Below are positions 1-6,526 of a DNA stretch of 10,106 bases, in pieces (the first letter of the stretch is position 1; the number at the start of each line of letters is the position of its first letter). The DNA is from an uncultured Erysipelotrichaceae bacterium (GTDB taxonomy: Bacteria > Bacillota_I > Bacilli_A > Erysipelotrichales > Erysipelotrichaceae), in NCBI GenBank assembly GCA_944325295.1, contig CALUZL010000066.1, forward strand, positions 1-10,106. The letters run 5' to 3'. The notes beneath the pieces are model-generated. The model was not told the origin of the DNA, did not search any database, and saw only the letters and a list, made by a program, of their open reading frames with translations. The position numbers and the translations under genes were made by a program.

Positions 1-591
1 CTCCGTCTTGATATGTGCTAACAGTCCTTTCACATCATCGTTTACGACTTTGATAAAAGTCTCACGCATCACACCGCTTGTATTCTTATAATCTTCACTG
101 CCCAAGCGCTCTTGAAGTCTCTTAAGAGCCGGACGAAACGGTTTGATGCTTAAAACTTTTTTAGCCGCTTTATAGCTATAGGTCTTTGCATACCAAAGCG
201 GTCCTCTTTTATTCAAAAGACCGGCAGCTCCTGTCAGGACCATGCGTCTTACCGGAAAGGTATAGGCGTAATGAAAGGCGATCCGACAGCCGAAAGAATG
301 GGCGATGATGATCGGCTCTTCGATATCCATGGCCTCGCAAAAATGGCGAACATAGATCATGTAGTCATGGACGCTGTAAGGGCGATCGGGCTCACCGCTT
401 TGGCCAAAACCCGGAAGGTCAAGGGCATATACTTTGAAGTGTTTACCTAAAAATAAGCCGATATAAGCCATCATTTCGATGTTTTGACCCCATCCGTGAA
501 GAAGGAGCACATCTTTACCTTTATCTCCGTATACGGCATAGCGACATCTGATGCCGTCGATAACGATCTGATCCATGCGACTATTATACAC
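1..591 (-). CDS. Alpha/beta hydrolase fold protein, C-terminus cut by window edge
   Basis: This is the last visible gene of the minus-strand operon and it runs off the left edge. Counting from the ATG at 574-576, 192 residues are visible. They show the alpha/beta hydrolase pattern: an HGWG oxyanion-hole motif (27-30), the strand and turn DLPGFGQSG (53-61), and the nucleophile elbow AHSFG with Ser94, where Ala replaces the usual first Gly of GxSxG. A cap region rich in Lys/Arg follows (about 122-160). The catalytic Asp and His should lie past the edge. I chose GTG at 589-591, five codons upstream of that ATG, because a GAGG Shine-Dalgarno (601-604) sits 9 bases before it and the ATG has none. 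This gives an 8-base overlap with the kinase gene, like the other overlapping junctions of this operon. Substrate is unknown; esterase, lipase or another acyl hydrolase are possible. Confidence 0.88.
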   Translation of the reverse strand, partial: MYNSRMDQIVIDGIRCRYAVYGDKGKDVLLLHGWGQNIEMMAYIGLFLGKHFKVYALDLPGFGQSGEPDRPYSVHDYMIYVRHFCEAMDIEEPIIIAHSFGCRIAFHYAYTFPVRRMVLTGAAGLLNKRGPLWYAKTYSYKAAKKVLSIKPFRPALKRLQERLGSEDYKNTSGVMRETFIKVVNDDVKGLLAHIKTE

Positions 592-1966
592 TTTTTTTGT
601 CCTCATTATTTTCCTCTGCGACTTTTTTGCCTTCTTTCTTCTTGATCTTTTTAGCTTTAGGTTTGATGATCCTGAAGATGACGCCATCGCTCATATTCTC
701 ACCGACTGCCTTATATCCATAGGTATCAGTGACCCTTTTGACGATCGAAAGCCCCAGACCGAACTTGCCCTTGTTGCCCATTTCATAGGGTTTGAACAGT
801 TTTTCGATGCGGTCTTTGTCCATGAGCTCACCATCGTCAAAGATCGTCAATTCTTCCGGAGTAAGGGTGATCTTTACAAGGGACTTGGCATACCTTATCG
901 CATTGTCTAAAAGGTTTTCGACAACGATCAGCCAACTTTCCCGATCACCATGGAAATACACCTCTTGAAGATCAGTCTCGATCTTGATATCCCGCCTTAG
1001 GACGGTGGCAGCCAAGATCGCATCCTGGATGACATCGACCATGTTGAGATTATCACCCTCGGGCAGATCGTCGACAAGATAGCCGAGCTTGTTGAAAGTT
1101 ATGAGGCTGTAGACCTTCTTTTCCAAACGATCAGCATGCTCGATGATGACATCGACGCTCTTTTCCAAGGTGTCATAAGGATAGATGCCGTCTTTTATCG
1201 ATTCGCTGTAAGACTTGATCGTTGCGATCGGCGTCTTGAGGTCATGGGAGATGTTTTGGATCATCTCTTCTCTGATCCGACTTTGCTTTGTGAGCTCATC
1301 ACTCATATCGACTAAGGCGTCGGCAACCTCACCGATCTCGTCATGACGATTCAAAGAGAGTGTGGCCTTATCCCCTTTGCGCAGCTTATCGATGTAGTTT
1401 TTGATGATGTTCAGCGGTCTGATCAAAGAGAAGACCCACAGCGACAAAAACGAGTAGATGACCACGACCATGACCGTCGTGACGTTGACCACGCTGTTGG
1501 CCAGTGCACTGCGCATGGCGTTGCGGTAGTCGTTTTTGACGATCGAGACCAGATTGAAAGAATCGTCGATCTGTCTGATGGTGTAGACGACACTGGTATC
1601 GTTTATCTCAATCGTATTGTCAAAGATCGCCTCTTCGATATCCGGATCGATAAGCCCTAAAGCCTGCCCGGCCAAGCCTGAAGGGTCGTATTCCGATAGA
1701 TACAGATGTGTATTTTTAGAGTAGAGGAAATGAGAGACATCACTGCCATCATTTGAATAGCTCCCCTGCCCAAAAATGACCCGGCTGATGTAGTCGTTTT
1801 GCGAAGAGTGGATGTACTCATAGAGTTGATCGTTGACAAAACTGTCGACGTTGTTTGGAATAAAAGTAAAAAAGAACAGCAAAAAGATGATCATCACCAA
1901 GAATGATATCGTTATGAACTGTTCCATAAGGGTAAGATATTTGATCCAGATGCGTATTCTCTTCAT
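584..1966 (-). CDS. Membrane sensor histidine kinase (HAMP, HisKA, HATPase_c)
   Basis: Sensor kinase of a two-component system, 460 residues from the ATG at 1964-1966; a TTG one codon earlier (1967-1969) is the other option. A membrane helix (about 16-37), an extracytoplasmic domain of about 120 residues of no family I recognise, and a second helix (about 159-182) lead into a HAMP linker (about 180-228). The H-box NISHDLKTP carries the phospho-acceptor His241. The ATPase domain has the N-box ENLLDNA (Asn351, Asn355), a G1 box DDGELM (377-382) where the second Gly of DxGxG is replaced by Leu, an F-box LFKPY and the G2 box GLGLS (403-407). A Lys/Glu-rich tail of about 25 residues ends the protein. 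Its ATG shares one base with the regulator stop (TGATG), so the two are translationally coupled partners. The large sensor domain argues against a BceS-type kinase. The signal sensed is unknown; the cell-wall gene neighbours suggest an envelope cue. Confidence 0.95.
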   Translation of the reverse strand: MKRIRIWIKYLTLMEQFITISFLVMIIFLLFFFTFIPNNVDSFVNDQLYEYIHSSQNDYISRVIFGQGSYSNDGSDVSHFLYSKNTHLYLSEYDPSGLAGQALGLIDPDIEEAIFDNTIEINDTSVVYTIRQIDDSFNLVSIVKNDYRNAMRSALANSVVNVTTVMVVVIYSFLSLWVFSLIRPLNIIKNYIDKLRKGDKATLSLNRHDEIGEVADALVDMSDELTKQSRIREEMIQNISHDLKTPIATIKSYSESIKDGIYPYDTLEKSVDVIIEHADRLEKKVYSLITFNKLGYLVDDLPEGDNLNMVDVIQDAILAATVLRRDIKIETDLQEVYFHGDRESWLIVVENLLDNAIRYAKSLVKITLTPEELTIFDDGELMDKDRIEKLFKPYEMGNKGKFGLGLSIVKRVTDTYGYKAVGENMSDGVIFRIIKPKAKKIKKKEGKKVAEENNEDKKSV

Positions 1967-2619
1967 CAACCTAAACGATAACCGAAGCCGTAGATCGTCT
2001 GGATATTGATCTTGGGCATCTTCTTTCTGAGTCTTCTCAAGGTATCATCGACGACCCGATCCGAGCCGTAGAAATTCTCATCCCAGACCTTAGTCAAGAT
2101 CTGCTCGCGCAAAAAAGCCGTACCCTTGTTGCGCACAAACAACATCAAAAGATCAAATTCCTTGGTCGTGAGGTCGATCGGAACGTTGTTTTCGTAGACG
2201 ATGCGCTGATTCTCATCGATCTCATAGCCATCGATCTCGATGCGCTCGCCATCCTTATAGATCCGCTTCATGATATTGTTGACGCGAAGGACGAGCTCTT
2301 TGGGTGAAAAAGGTTTAGTGATGTAGTCGTCCGATCCCTTTTCAAGACCGATGACCCGATCAAACTCCTTGTCTCTGGCGCTCATAAAGATCACCGGCAC
2401 ATCCCGGTTGCGCATCTTGATCTCCTCGATCAGATCAAAACCGCTCTTATCATCGAGCATGATGTCCAAGACCCAAAGGTCGCACGGCTCCTCGATATGG
2501 GCATAAGCCTCATCGAAAGTCAAATAGGAATTGACGTAATAACCTTCCTTTTGCAAGTATCTTTTGACCAGTTCGTTGAGGTCTTTCTCATCTTCTACTA
2601 CGTTTATTATCTTCTTCAT
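1966..2619 (-). CDS. OmpR/PhoB-family response regulator
   Basis: Cytoplasmic DNA-binding response regulator, 217 residues, the usual family length. The receiver domain (1 to about 115) has the acidic pair Glu9/Asp10, the phospho-acceptor Asp52 in VLDIML, the switch Ser80 in IFMSARD, and Lys102 in ITKPF. A winged-helix DNA-binding domain follows (about 122-217), with the typical motifs LTTKEFDLL and VDDTLRRLRKK and the C-terminal hairpin IQTIYGFGYRLG. Kinase and regulator are adjacent and overlapping, so they are almost certainly cognate. The ATG overlaps the glmM stop (ATGA), and an AAGGA Shine-Dalgarno (2626-2630) lies inside glmM six bases before it, so its translation should be coupled to glmM. 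Target genes cannot be read from this window. Confidence 0.96.
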   Translation of the reverse strand: MKKIINVVEDEKDLNELVKRYLQKEGYYVNSYLTFDEAYAHIEEPCDLWVLDIMLDDKSGFDLIEEIKMRNRDVPVIFMSARDKEFDRVIGLEKGSDDYITKPFSPKELVLRVNNIMKRIYKDGERIEIDGYEIDENQRIVYENNVPIDLTTKEFDLLMLFVRNKGTAFLREQILTKVWDENFYGSDRVVDDTLRRLRKKMPKINIQTIYGFGYRLG

Positions 2620-3950
2620 AGTTCTTCCTTTAGATAACCTCTGGCGGCAATGACTTTTAGGATATCATTGGCCAGGCGCTCACATTCTTCATCGCTTCTT
2701 GCCTCGACCATGACTCTGATCAAAGGCTCGGTACCCGAAGGTCTTACAAGGATCCTGCCCTCCCCCTCTAAAAGCGCTTCGACTTTAGCGATATAATCAA
2801 GGATCACTTCATCTTGCATGATCTTATCTTTATCTTGGACTTTTTTATTCAGCAATAGCTGCGGATAGATCTTAAGGTCTTGGCAGAGCTCACAAAGCGA
2901 GCGGCCGGTCTCACTCATGACCTTTAAGACCCAAAGAGCACTCTTGAGCCCATCGCCAAACATCCCATCCTCTTTGATGATGATGTGACCGGATTGTTCA
3001 CCGCCGATACTGTAGTCTTTGCGGATCATGAGTTCAGCAACATTCTTGTCACCAACGGCTGTCTTCTCACTTTTAAGACCGCGATTGGCCAAAGCTTTAT
3101 AGAGGCCGATGTTGCTCATGACGGTAGTGACTAAAGTGTCATCTTTAAGACGACCTTTCTCCTTTAAGTAATTACTGAGGATGTACATGATCATGTCGCC
3201 ATCGACGACATCGCCTTTATTATCAACGGCTAAGACACGATCGGCATCACCATCAAAGGCGAAGCCGACATCATAGTCGCCACTTTTCATTATAGCCTTC
3301 AGACTTTCAAGATGGGTCGACCCGCAATGGACATTGATATTCAAGCCATCGGGATGATCGTTTATGACGGTTATTTTAGCACCCTTGAGATATTGCTTAA
3401 AATCGTCAAAAGTAAAAACTGCTCCGCCATTAGCAAGGTCAAAGACGACTCTTAGTCCCTTCAGGTCCAAACAAAAGCGCTCATTCAACCAGGCAGTATA
3501 AGCTTCGATTCCCTGATGATACGAATATATTTCGCCGATATCTTCGCTTTTGGCTCTCTGGATCGAAAACTTGCCGTCGATGTAATCTTCGATCTCCTCT
3601 TCGATCGCACTATCGATCTTCAATCCATTTTTGGCAAAGATCTTGATCCCATTATCGTAGTAGGGATTGTGACTGGCACTGATCATCACGCCGCAGTCAA
3701 AATCCTTTAGGGCTGTATTATAGGCAAGGCAAGGCGTAGTCGTGTAACCGATCTTATAGACATCGGCACCATAGGCGCTAAGCCCGCAAGCGAGAGCACT
3801 TTCAAGCATCGAAGATGATATTCGGGTATCTTTGCCGATCACGACTTTGTCGTATTTATGTCCTAAGAGCGCCCCGATCTTAAACGCAAGTTCCGCGCTC
3901 AGATCTTTATTGGCGACACCCCTTATCCCATCTGTTCCAAAATAGCGCAT
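2616..3950 (-). CDS. glmM: Phosphoglucosamine mutase GlmM
   Basis: Converts glucosamine-6-phosphate to glucosamine-1-phosphate, the cytoplasmic step that feeds UDP-GlcNAc, peptidoglycan and teichoic acids. At 444 residues it matches the family length. The N-terminus MRYFGTDGIRGVAN is diagnostic. The active-site loop ISASHNP places the phospho-serine at Ser93, the Mg-binding loop DGDADR spans 233-238, the sugar-binding loop GGEQSGH spans 316-322, and the phosphate-binding loop RPSGTEP spans 403-409. Its position after cdaA and cdaR is the canonical Bacillota arrangement. In Bacillus, Lactococcus, Listeria and Staphylococcus, GlmM is known to bind CdaA and inhibit it; the same is inferred here. 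The ATG shares one base with the cdaR stop (TAATG), and a GGAGG site (3961-3965) inside cdaR sits 10 bases before it. Confidence 0.98.
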   Translation of the reverse strand: MRYFGTDGIRGVANKDLSAELAFKIGALLGHKYDKVVIGKDTRISSSMLESALACGLSAYGADVYKIGYTTTPCLAYNTALKDFDCGVMISASHNPYYDNGIKIFAKNGLKIDSAIEEEIEDYIDGKFSIQRAKSEDIGEIYSYHQGIEAYTAWLNERFCLDLKGLRVVFDLANGGAVFTFDDFKQYLKGAKITVINDHPDGLNINVHCGSTHLESLKAIMKSGDYDVGFAFDGDADRVLAVDNKGDVVDGDMIMYILSNYLKEKGRLKDDTLVTTVMSNIGLYKALANRGLKSEKTAVGDKNVAELMIRKDYSIGGEQSGHIIIKEDGMFGDGLKSALWVLKVMSETGRSLCELCQDLKIYPQLLLNKKVQDKDKIMQDEVILDYIAKVEALLEGEGRILVRPSGTEPLIRVMVEARSDEECERLANDILKVIAARGYLKEEL

Positions 3951-5368
3951 TATTCGATGACCTCCTGTGTATTCTCGTTTGCCGTCACTCCTTCAGCTTC
4001 AAGGGTCACCTGAAGCGTCAACTGATTCAGTGTAAAGCTGACAAGTCCATTGGTCGTGCTTTGTTCTAAGACAAGCGGGAGATCATAGGTTCCCGGAGTC
4101 AGGTTGGCAAGATCGATATAGACAAAGATATCGTTTTGACCGATGCCGGTGATATTGCTTTGAGTACCGCTGACCGTCACATCGACCGTCGTCTGATTAT
4201 TTAAGACCGTAGCTGAATAATTGCCGGTATTGTTTCGATAGTTGATACTTACACCGGACAGAGTCTTGGTCTCCCGTGGTGCTAAAGAGATGGTGAGGTT
4301 GACAAGCGACGTATCACTGCCGCTTACCCCGTCAGGCAAATGGATCGGTGCTGTTGTCGTCGTGTCCGAAGTCAGAGTCGAAGCATCGTATTCGATCGAA
4401 ACACTGCTGACGCTGTTGAGAACACTTTCCGGCGCATAGATCGTCGCCGTCTGACGGTCCATCGTCACCGAATCGATCGCCATATCGTTTTGTACCTCGC
4501 CGCTGAAATTCAAGACGATAGGTACGGTCTTGTGTGGTGATGATACGCTTACGGCCACATCGATCGTGTTGGGAACGATCTCGGCATCTACCGCATTGCC
4601 GCTGTTGTCATAAGCCACTAAGCGAGCTTCGGTCTCAAAGCTTGCCGTTTGACCGCCGACGTCGATCAGAGCTTTGACCATAGCGATCGAATCGAGGGTC
4701 TCTCGGGAAGCACGGATATTGACACCGGTGCCGTTTGGAAATGTCGGCTCGCCCAAGACATAACGATCATCCATCTCATCGGTATTGATAAAGTCGTAGC
4801 TGACTTCAAACTGCTGTGTCGTCTTACGGGCCAAAGTGACAAGGACATCGCTCGGGGCCGCCGTGGCACTGACGCTGTCACCATAGCCGGCCACACTCAC
4901 CGGTACCAGATGCGTACCTTCGGTATAGCCATCGAGATTGATGGTACAATAACCGCTTCTGGTCGCCGCATTGTTGACATTGGCCGCATCCCCCGTCAAC
5001 ATGACCTGACAGGTTTGTGGAAGTCCGGTGACCTCAAAAGATTCACTGTTGTAGGTCGCTCTCATCGCCACATTGCTCAAAGTACGTGCACTTGTAAGCG
5101 AGTTGGCAAATATGGAGTTTTCGCTGTCGTAATTGACTGTCGCATATAGAAAGATAGCCAAAAGTAAAGATACTATAGGCAGATATTTTTTGGTAAAGAG
5201 GACTCGATCGACAAGGCCCGAAAACCACCTGAATACGCGAAAGAGACCTTCTTCGACATTGCCATAGGCACTTGATACGCGCTTGCTCTGATCGGCGATC
5301 CTTTTGGCGATCTCGGTCTTGGAATCGTGATCATGGGCAATATTTCGATCATTCTTGCGTTTTGCCAT
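3950..5368 (-). CDS. cdaR: CdaA regulatory protein CdaR (YbbR-repeat membrane protein)
   Basis: Membrane-anchored partner of the diadenylate cyclase, 472 residues. A Lys/Arg-rich cytoplasmic stretch of about 60 residues comes first, then one membrane helix (about 62-79, containing LPIVSLLLAIFLYATV). The rest is extracytoplasmic, Ser/Thr/Val-rich and beta-strand-like, readable as about four YbbR-type repeats (roughly 95-180, 185-275, 280-362 and 368-458). The only two cysteines, Cys120 and Cys141, lie in the first repeat. In relatives CdaR binds CdaA through the membrane and tunes c-di-AMP output. I chose the ATG at 5366-5368 because GGAGG (5377-5381) sits 8 bases upstream; the in-frame ATG at 5372-5374 and GTG at 5375-5377 would be too close to it. 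The gene overlaps the end of cdaA by 20 bases. The N-terminal extension is longer than in Bacillus CdaR, whose helix lies near its start. Confidence 0.93.
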   Translation of the reverse strand: MAKRKNDRNIAHDHDSKTEIAKRIADQSKRVSSAYGNVEEGLFRVFRWFSGLVDRVLFTKKYLPIVSLLLAIFLYATVNYDSENSIFANSLTSARTLSNVAMRATYNSESFEVTGLPQTCQVMLTGDAANVNNAATRSGYCTINLDGYTEGTHLVPVSVAGYGDSVSATAAPSDVLVTLARKTTQQFEVSYDFINTDEMDDRYVLGEPTFPNGTGVNIRASRETLDSIAMVKALIDVGGQTASFETEARLVAYDNSGNAVDAEIVPNTIDVAVSVSSPHKTVPIVLNFSGEVQNDMAIDSVTMDRQTATIYAPESVLNSVSSVSIEYDASTLTSDTTTTAPIHLPDGVSGSDTSLVNLTISLAPRETKTLSGVSINYRNNTGNYSATVLNNQTTVDVTVSGTQSNITGIGQNDIFVYIDLANLTPGTYDLPLVLEQSTTNGLVSFTLNQLTLQVTLEAEGVTANENTQEVIE

Positions 5369-6446
5369 TGTCATCACCTCCGGTATTATCGGTTATCTCG
5401 ATAACTTCATCATCGTCGAGTACCGCTGTCTTGTCCTCGTCTTTGTGCTTGTAGTAATCATATTTGCGCCGATTGTTGCGCGGAACCTTCATCTCATTTT
5501 CAATAGCTGAAGGCAGATCTGCAGTCTCGTTTTTCTCTTTCTTTTTCTTGGGTTTAAAAAGACTAAAGCCTTTTGGCTCTTCGGCAGCCTTGTTTATGAT
5601 GACCTCGCTGCCATCATCGATGAAAAGGCTTGTTCGCTGTTTTGACGAATCACGGATCTCGATCTCATCGTTACAGATGACCTTGCGCAGGTAATCTTTG
5701 AGCTGGACATCGTCGACCGCAAAGATCTTGCCCTTTTCGGCAATGGAGATCGCCGAAGTCTCCTCGGACACGACGATCGTCAAAGCGTCGGTGACTTCCG
5801 AAATGCCCAAAGCGGCCCGATGTCTGGCGCCGTATCTTGAAGGCAGATCTTCGTTGGTCGGTGGGAAATAAGCGCTGGCACAGGCGATCTTATCGCCCTG
5901 AATGATAACAGCACCGTCATGAAGCGGCGTTGTCGTTATAAAGATACTCGTCAAAAGTTCCTTGGAGACCGAGGCGTTGACCGCGATCCCGGTCTTGATG
6001 TAGTCCTGCATCGATTGCGACTGCTCGATCGAGATCAGGGCCCCGACCTTTTCTTCAGACAACACCAAAACGGCTTTATATACTTCATCAACAAGATGTT
6101 CTTTTTCATTTGAGAGAAGGCTGGTGATCCGCGAGAAGACTCCCGTCTTACCTATCCTTTCAAGCAAACCTCTGATCTCCGGCTGAAAGATGATGATGAC
6201 TGCCAAAAATCCCCAGTTGATAAACATATCGGAGAAATAAGTGACCGTGGCCAGACCCAGAAGTTTAGCTAAACCATTGATGATAAGGACCAGGATGATG
6301 CCCTTGAAGATCTGTGTAGTACGCGCATTGTTGCGAACGAATTTCATCGCATAGTAGATGACAAACCACATGATAGCGACATCAAAAAAGACGCGCGAGA
6401 TCGTCCATATACTGCGCAGGGTCATACTAATACTGTAATCAGGCAT
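5349..6446 (-). CDS. cdaA: Diadenylate cyclase CdaA (DisA_N/DAC domain)
   Basis: Makes the second messenger c-di-AMP from two ATP at the membrane; c-di-AMP controls potassium and osmolyte transport and cell-wall balance in Bacillota. The 365 residues begin with three membrane helices (about 12-34, 46-63 and 66-86), followed by the DAC catalytic domain (about 100-265). Its signature motifs are intact: the DGA motif in TPLHDGAVII (Asp177-Gly178-Ala179) and the RHR motif in RYGARHRAALG (208-210). Residues from about 280 onward form a charged, low-complexity tail of about 85 residues: a Lys-rich block FKPKKKKEK, an Arg/Lys/Tyr-rich part near 322-335, and an acidic end. Typical CdaA proteins are near 270 residues, so this tail is extra. 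It is the first gene of the operon. The ATG is well supported by AAGGAGG (6455-6461) eight bases upstream. Confidence 0.97.
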   Translation of the reverse strand: MPDYSISMTLRSIWTISRVFFDVAIMWFVIYYAMKFVRNNARTTQIFKGIILVLIINGLAKLLGLATVTYFSDMFINWGFLAVIIIFQPEIRGLLERIGKTGVFSRITSLLSNEKEHLVDEVYKAVLVLSEEKVGALISIEQSQSMQDYIKTGIAVNASVSKELLTSIFITTTPLHDGAVIIQGDKIACASAYFPPTNEDLPSRYGARHRAALGISEVTDALTIVVSEETSAISIAEKGKIFAVDDVQLKDYLRKVICNDEIEIRDSSKQRTSLFIDDGSEVIINKAAEEPKGFSLFKPKKKKEKNETADLPSAIENEMKVPRNNRRKYDYYKHKDEDKTAVLDDDEVIEITDNTGGDDNGKTQE

Positions 6447-6454
6447 TTAGTTTC

Positions 6455-6461
6455 CCTCCTT
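6455..6461 (-). promoter_or_regulatory. Ribosome binding site of cdaA
   Basis: AAGGAGG on the minus strand, 8 bases before the ATG. It begins only about two bases after the transcription start predicted from the promoter at 6470-6497, so the leader would be about 16 bases and no riboswitch fits before cdaA. Confidence 0.85.
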
Positions 6462-6469
6462 GATTAAAT

Positions 6470-6497
6470 ATTATAACACATGAATATCTATCGACTA
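6470..6497 (-). promoter_or_regulatory. Extended -10 promoter of the cdaA operon
   Basis: On the minus strand a perfect TATAAT (6470-6475) is preceded by TGT (6476-6478), giving the extended -10 form TGnTATAAT. The best -35 candidate, TAGTCG (6492-6497, spacer 16), is weak (3 of 6), as is common with extended -10 promoters. Transcription should start near 6463. It is the only promoter I see for the six-gene operon. Confidence 0.75.
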
Positions 6498-6515
6498 TCG
6501 AAAAATGGTGTTATA
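6472..6515. repeat. 8-bp inverted repeat spanning the two divergent -10 regions
   Basis: TATAACAC (6472-6479) and GTGTTATA (6508-6515) are exact reverse complements separated by 28 bases. Each arm contains part of one of the two -10 elements, so the cdaA and TraB promoters read GTGTTATA in their own direction. It may reflect promoter similarity or a binding site for a symmetric regulator. Confidence 0.75.
6488..6501. repeat. Tandem 7-bp repeat between divergent promoters (possible operator)
   Basis: CTATCGA occurs twice in immediate succession (6488-6494 and 6495-6501), at the centre of the inverted repeat. It covers the TraB -35 (6491-6496) and the position where the cdaA -35 should fall (about 6492-6498). 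An operator role is inferred from position only. Confidence 0.6.
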
Positions 6516-6519
6516 TAAT
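6491..6519 (+). promoter_or_regulatory. Promoter of the TraB-family gene
   Basis: A perfect TATAAT (6514-6519) lies 17 bases after TCGACT (6491-6496), which matches 4 of 6 positions of TTGACA. The expected start, seven bases after the -10, is 6526-6527, on the initiation codon. A slightly shifted extended -10 (TGTTATATA, 6509-6517) is also possible and would start transcription near 6524. Confidence 0.72.
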
Positions 6520-6526
6520 ATTCACT

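Noticed and set aside
583..588. TATAAT just before the hydrolase ATG, suggesting a second leaderless gene
   Set aside because: The hexamer comes from the end of the kinase gene with its tandem stops (GTA TAA TAG), there is no acceptable -35, and a GTG start with a Shine-Dalgarno explains translation better.
575..910. A 111-codon plus-strand open frame antisense to the end of the kinase gene
   Set aside because: It is the reverse of the Lys-rich kinase tail (hence its Phe/Leu-rich start) and of the ATPase domain; no independent support.
4649..5149. A 166-codon plus-strand open frame antisense to cdaR
   Set aside because: It lies wholly inside cdaR, whose YbbR-type protein is convincing. The antisense protein has no recognisable motif or Shine-Dalgarno and looks like a shadow of the GC-containing third positions.
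5372..5377. Alternative cdaR starts at GTG 5375-5377 or ATG 5372-5374
   Set aside because: Both are too close to or inside the GGAGG-containing site; the ATG at 5366-5368 has the ideal 8-base spacing.
6447..6480. A c-di-AMP (ydaO-type) riboswitch or other leader RNA before cdaA
   Set aside because: The predicted leader is only about 16 bases and is filled by the ribosome binding site.
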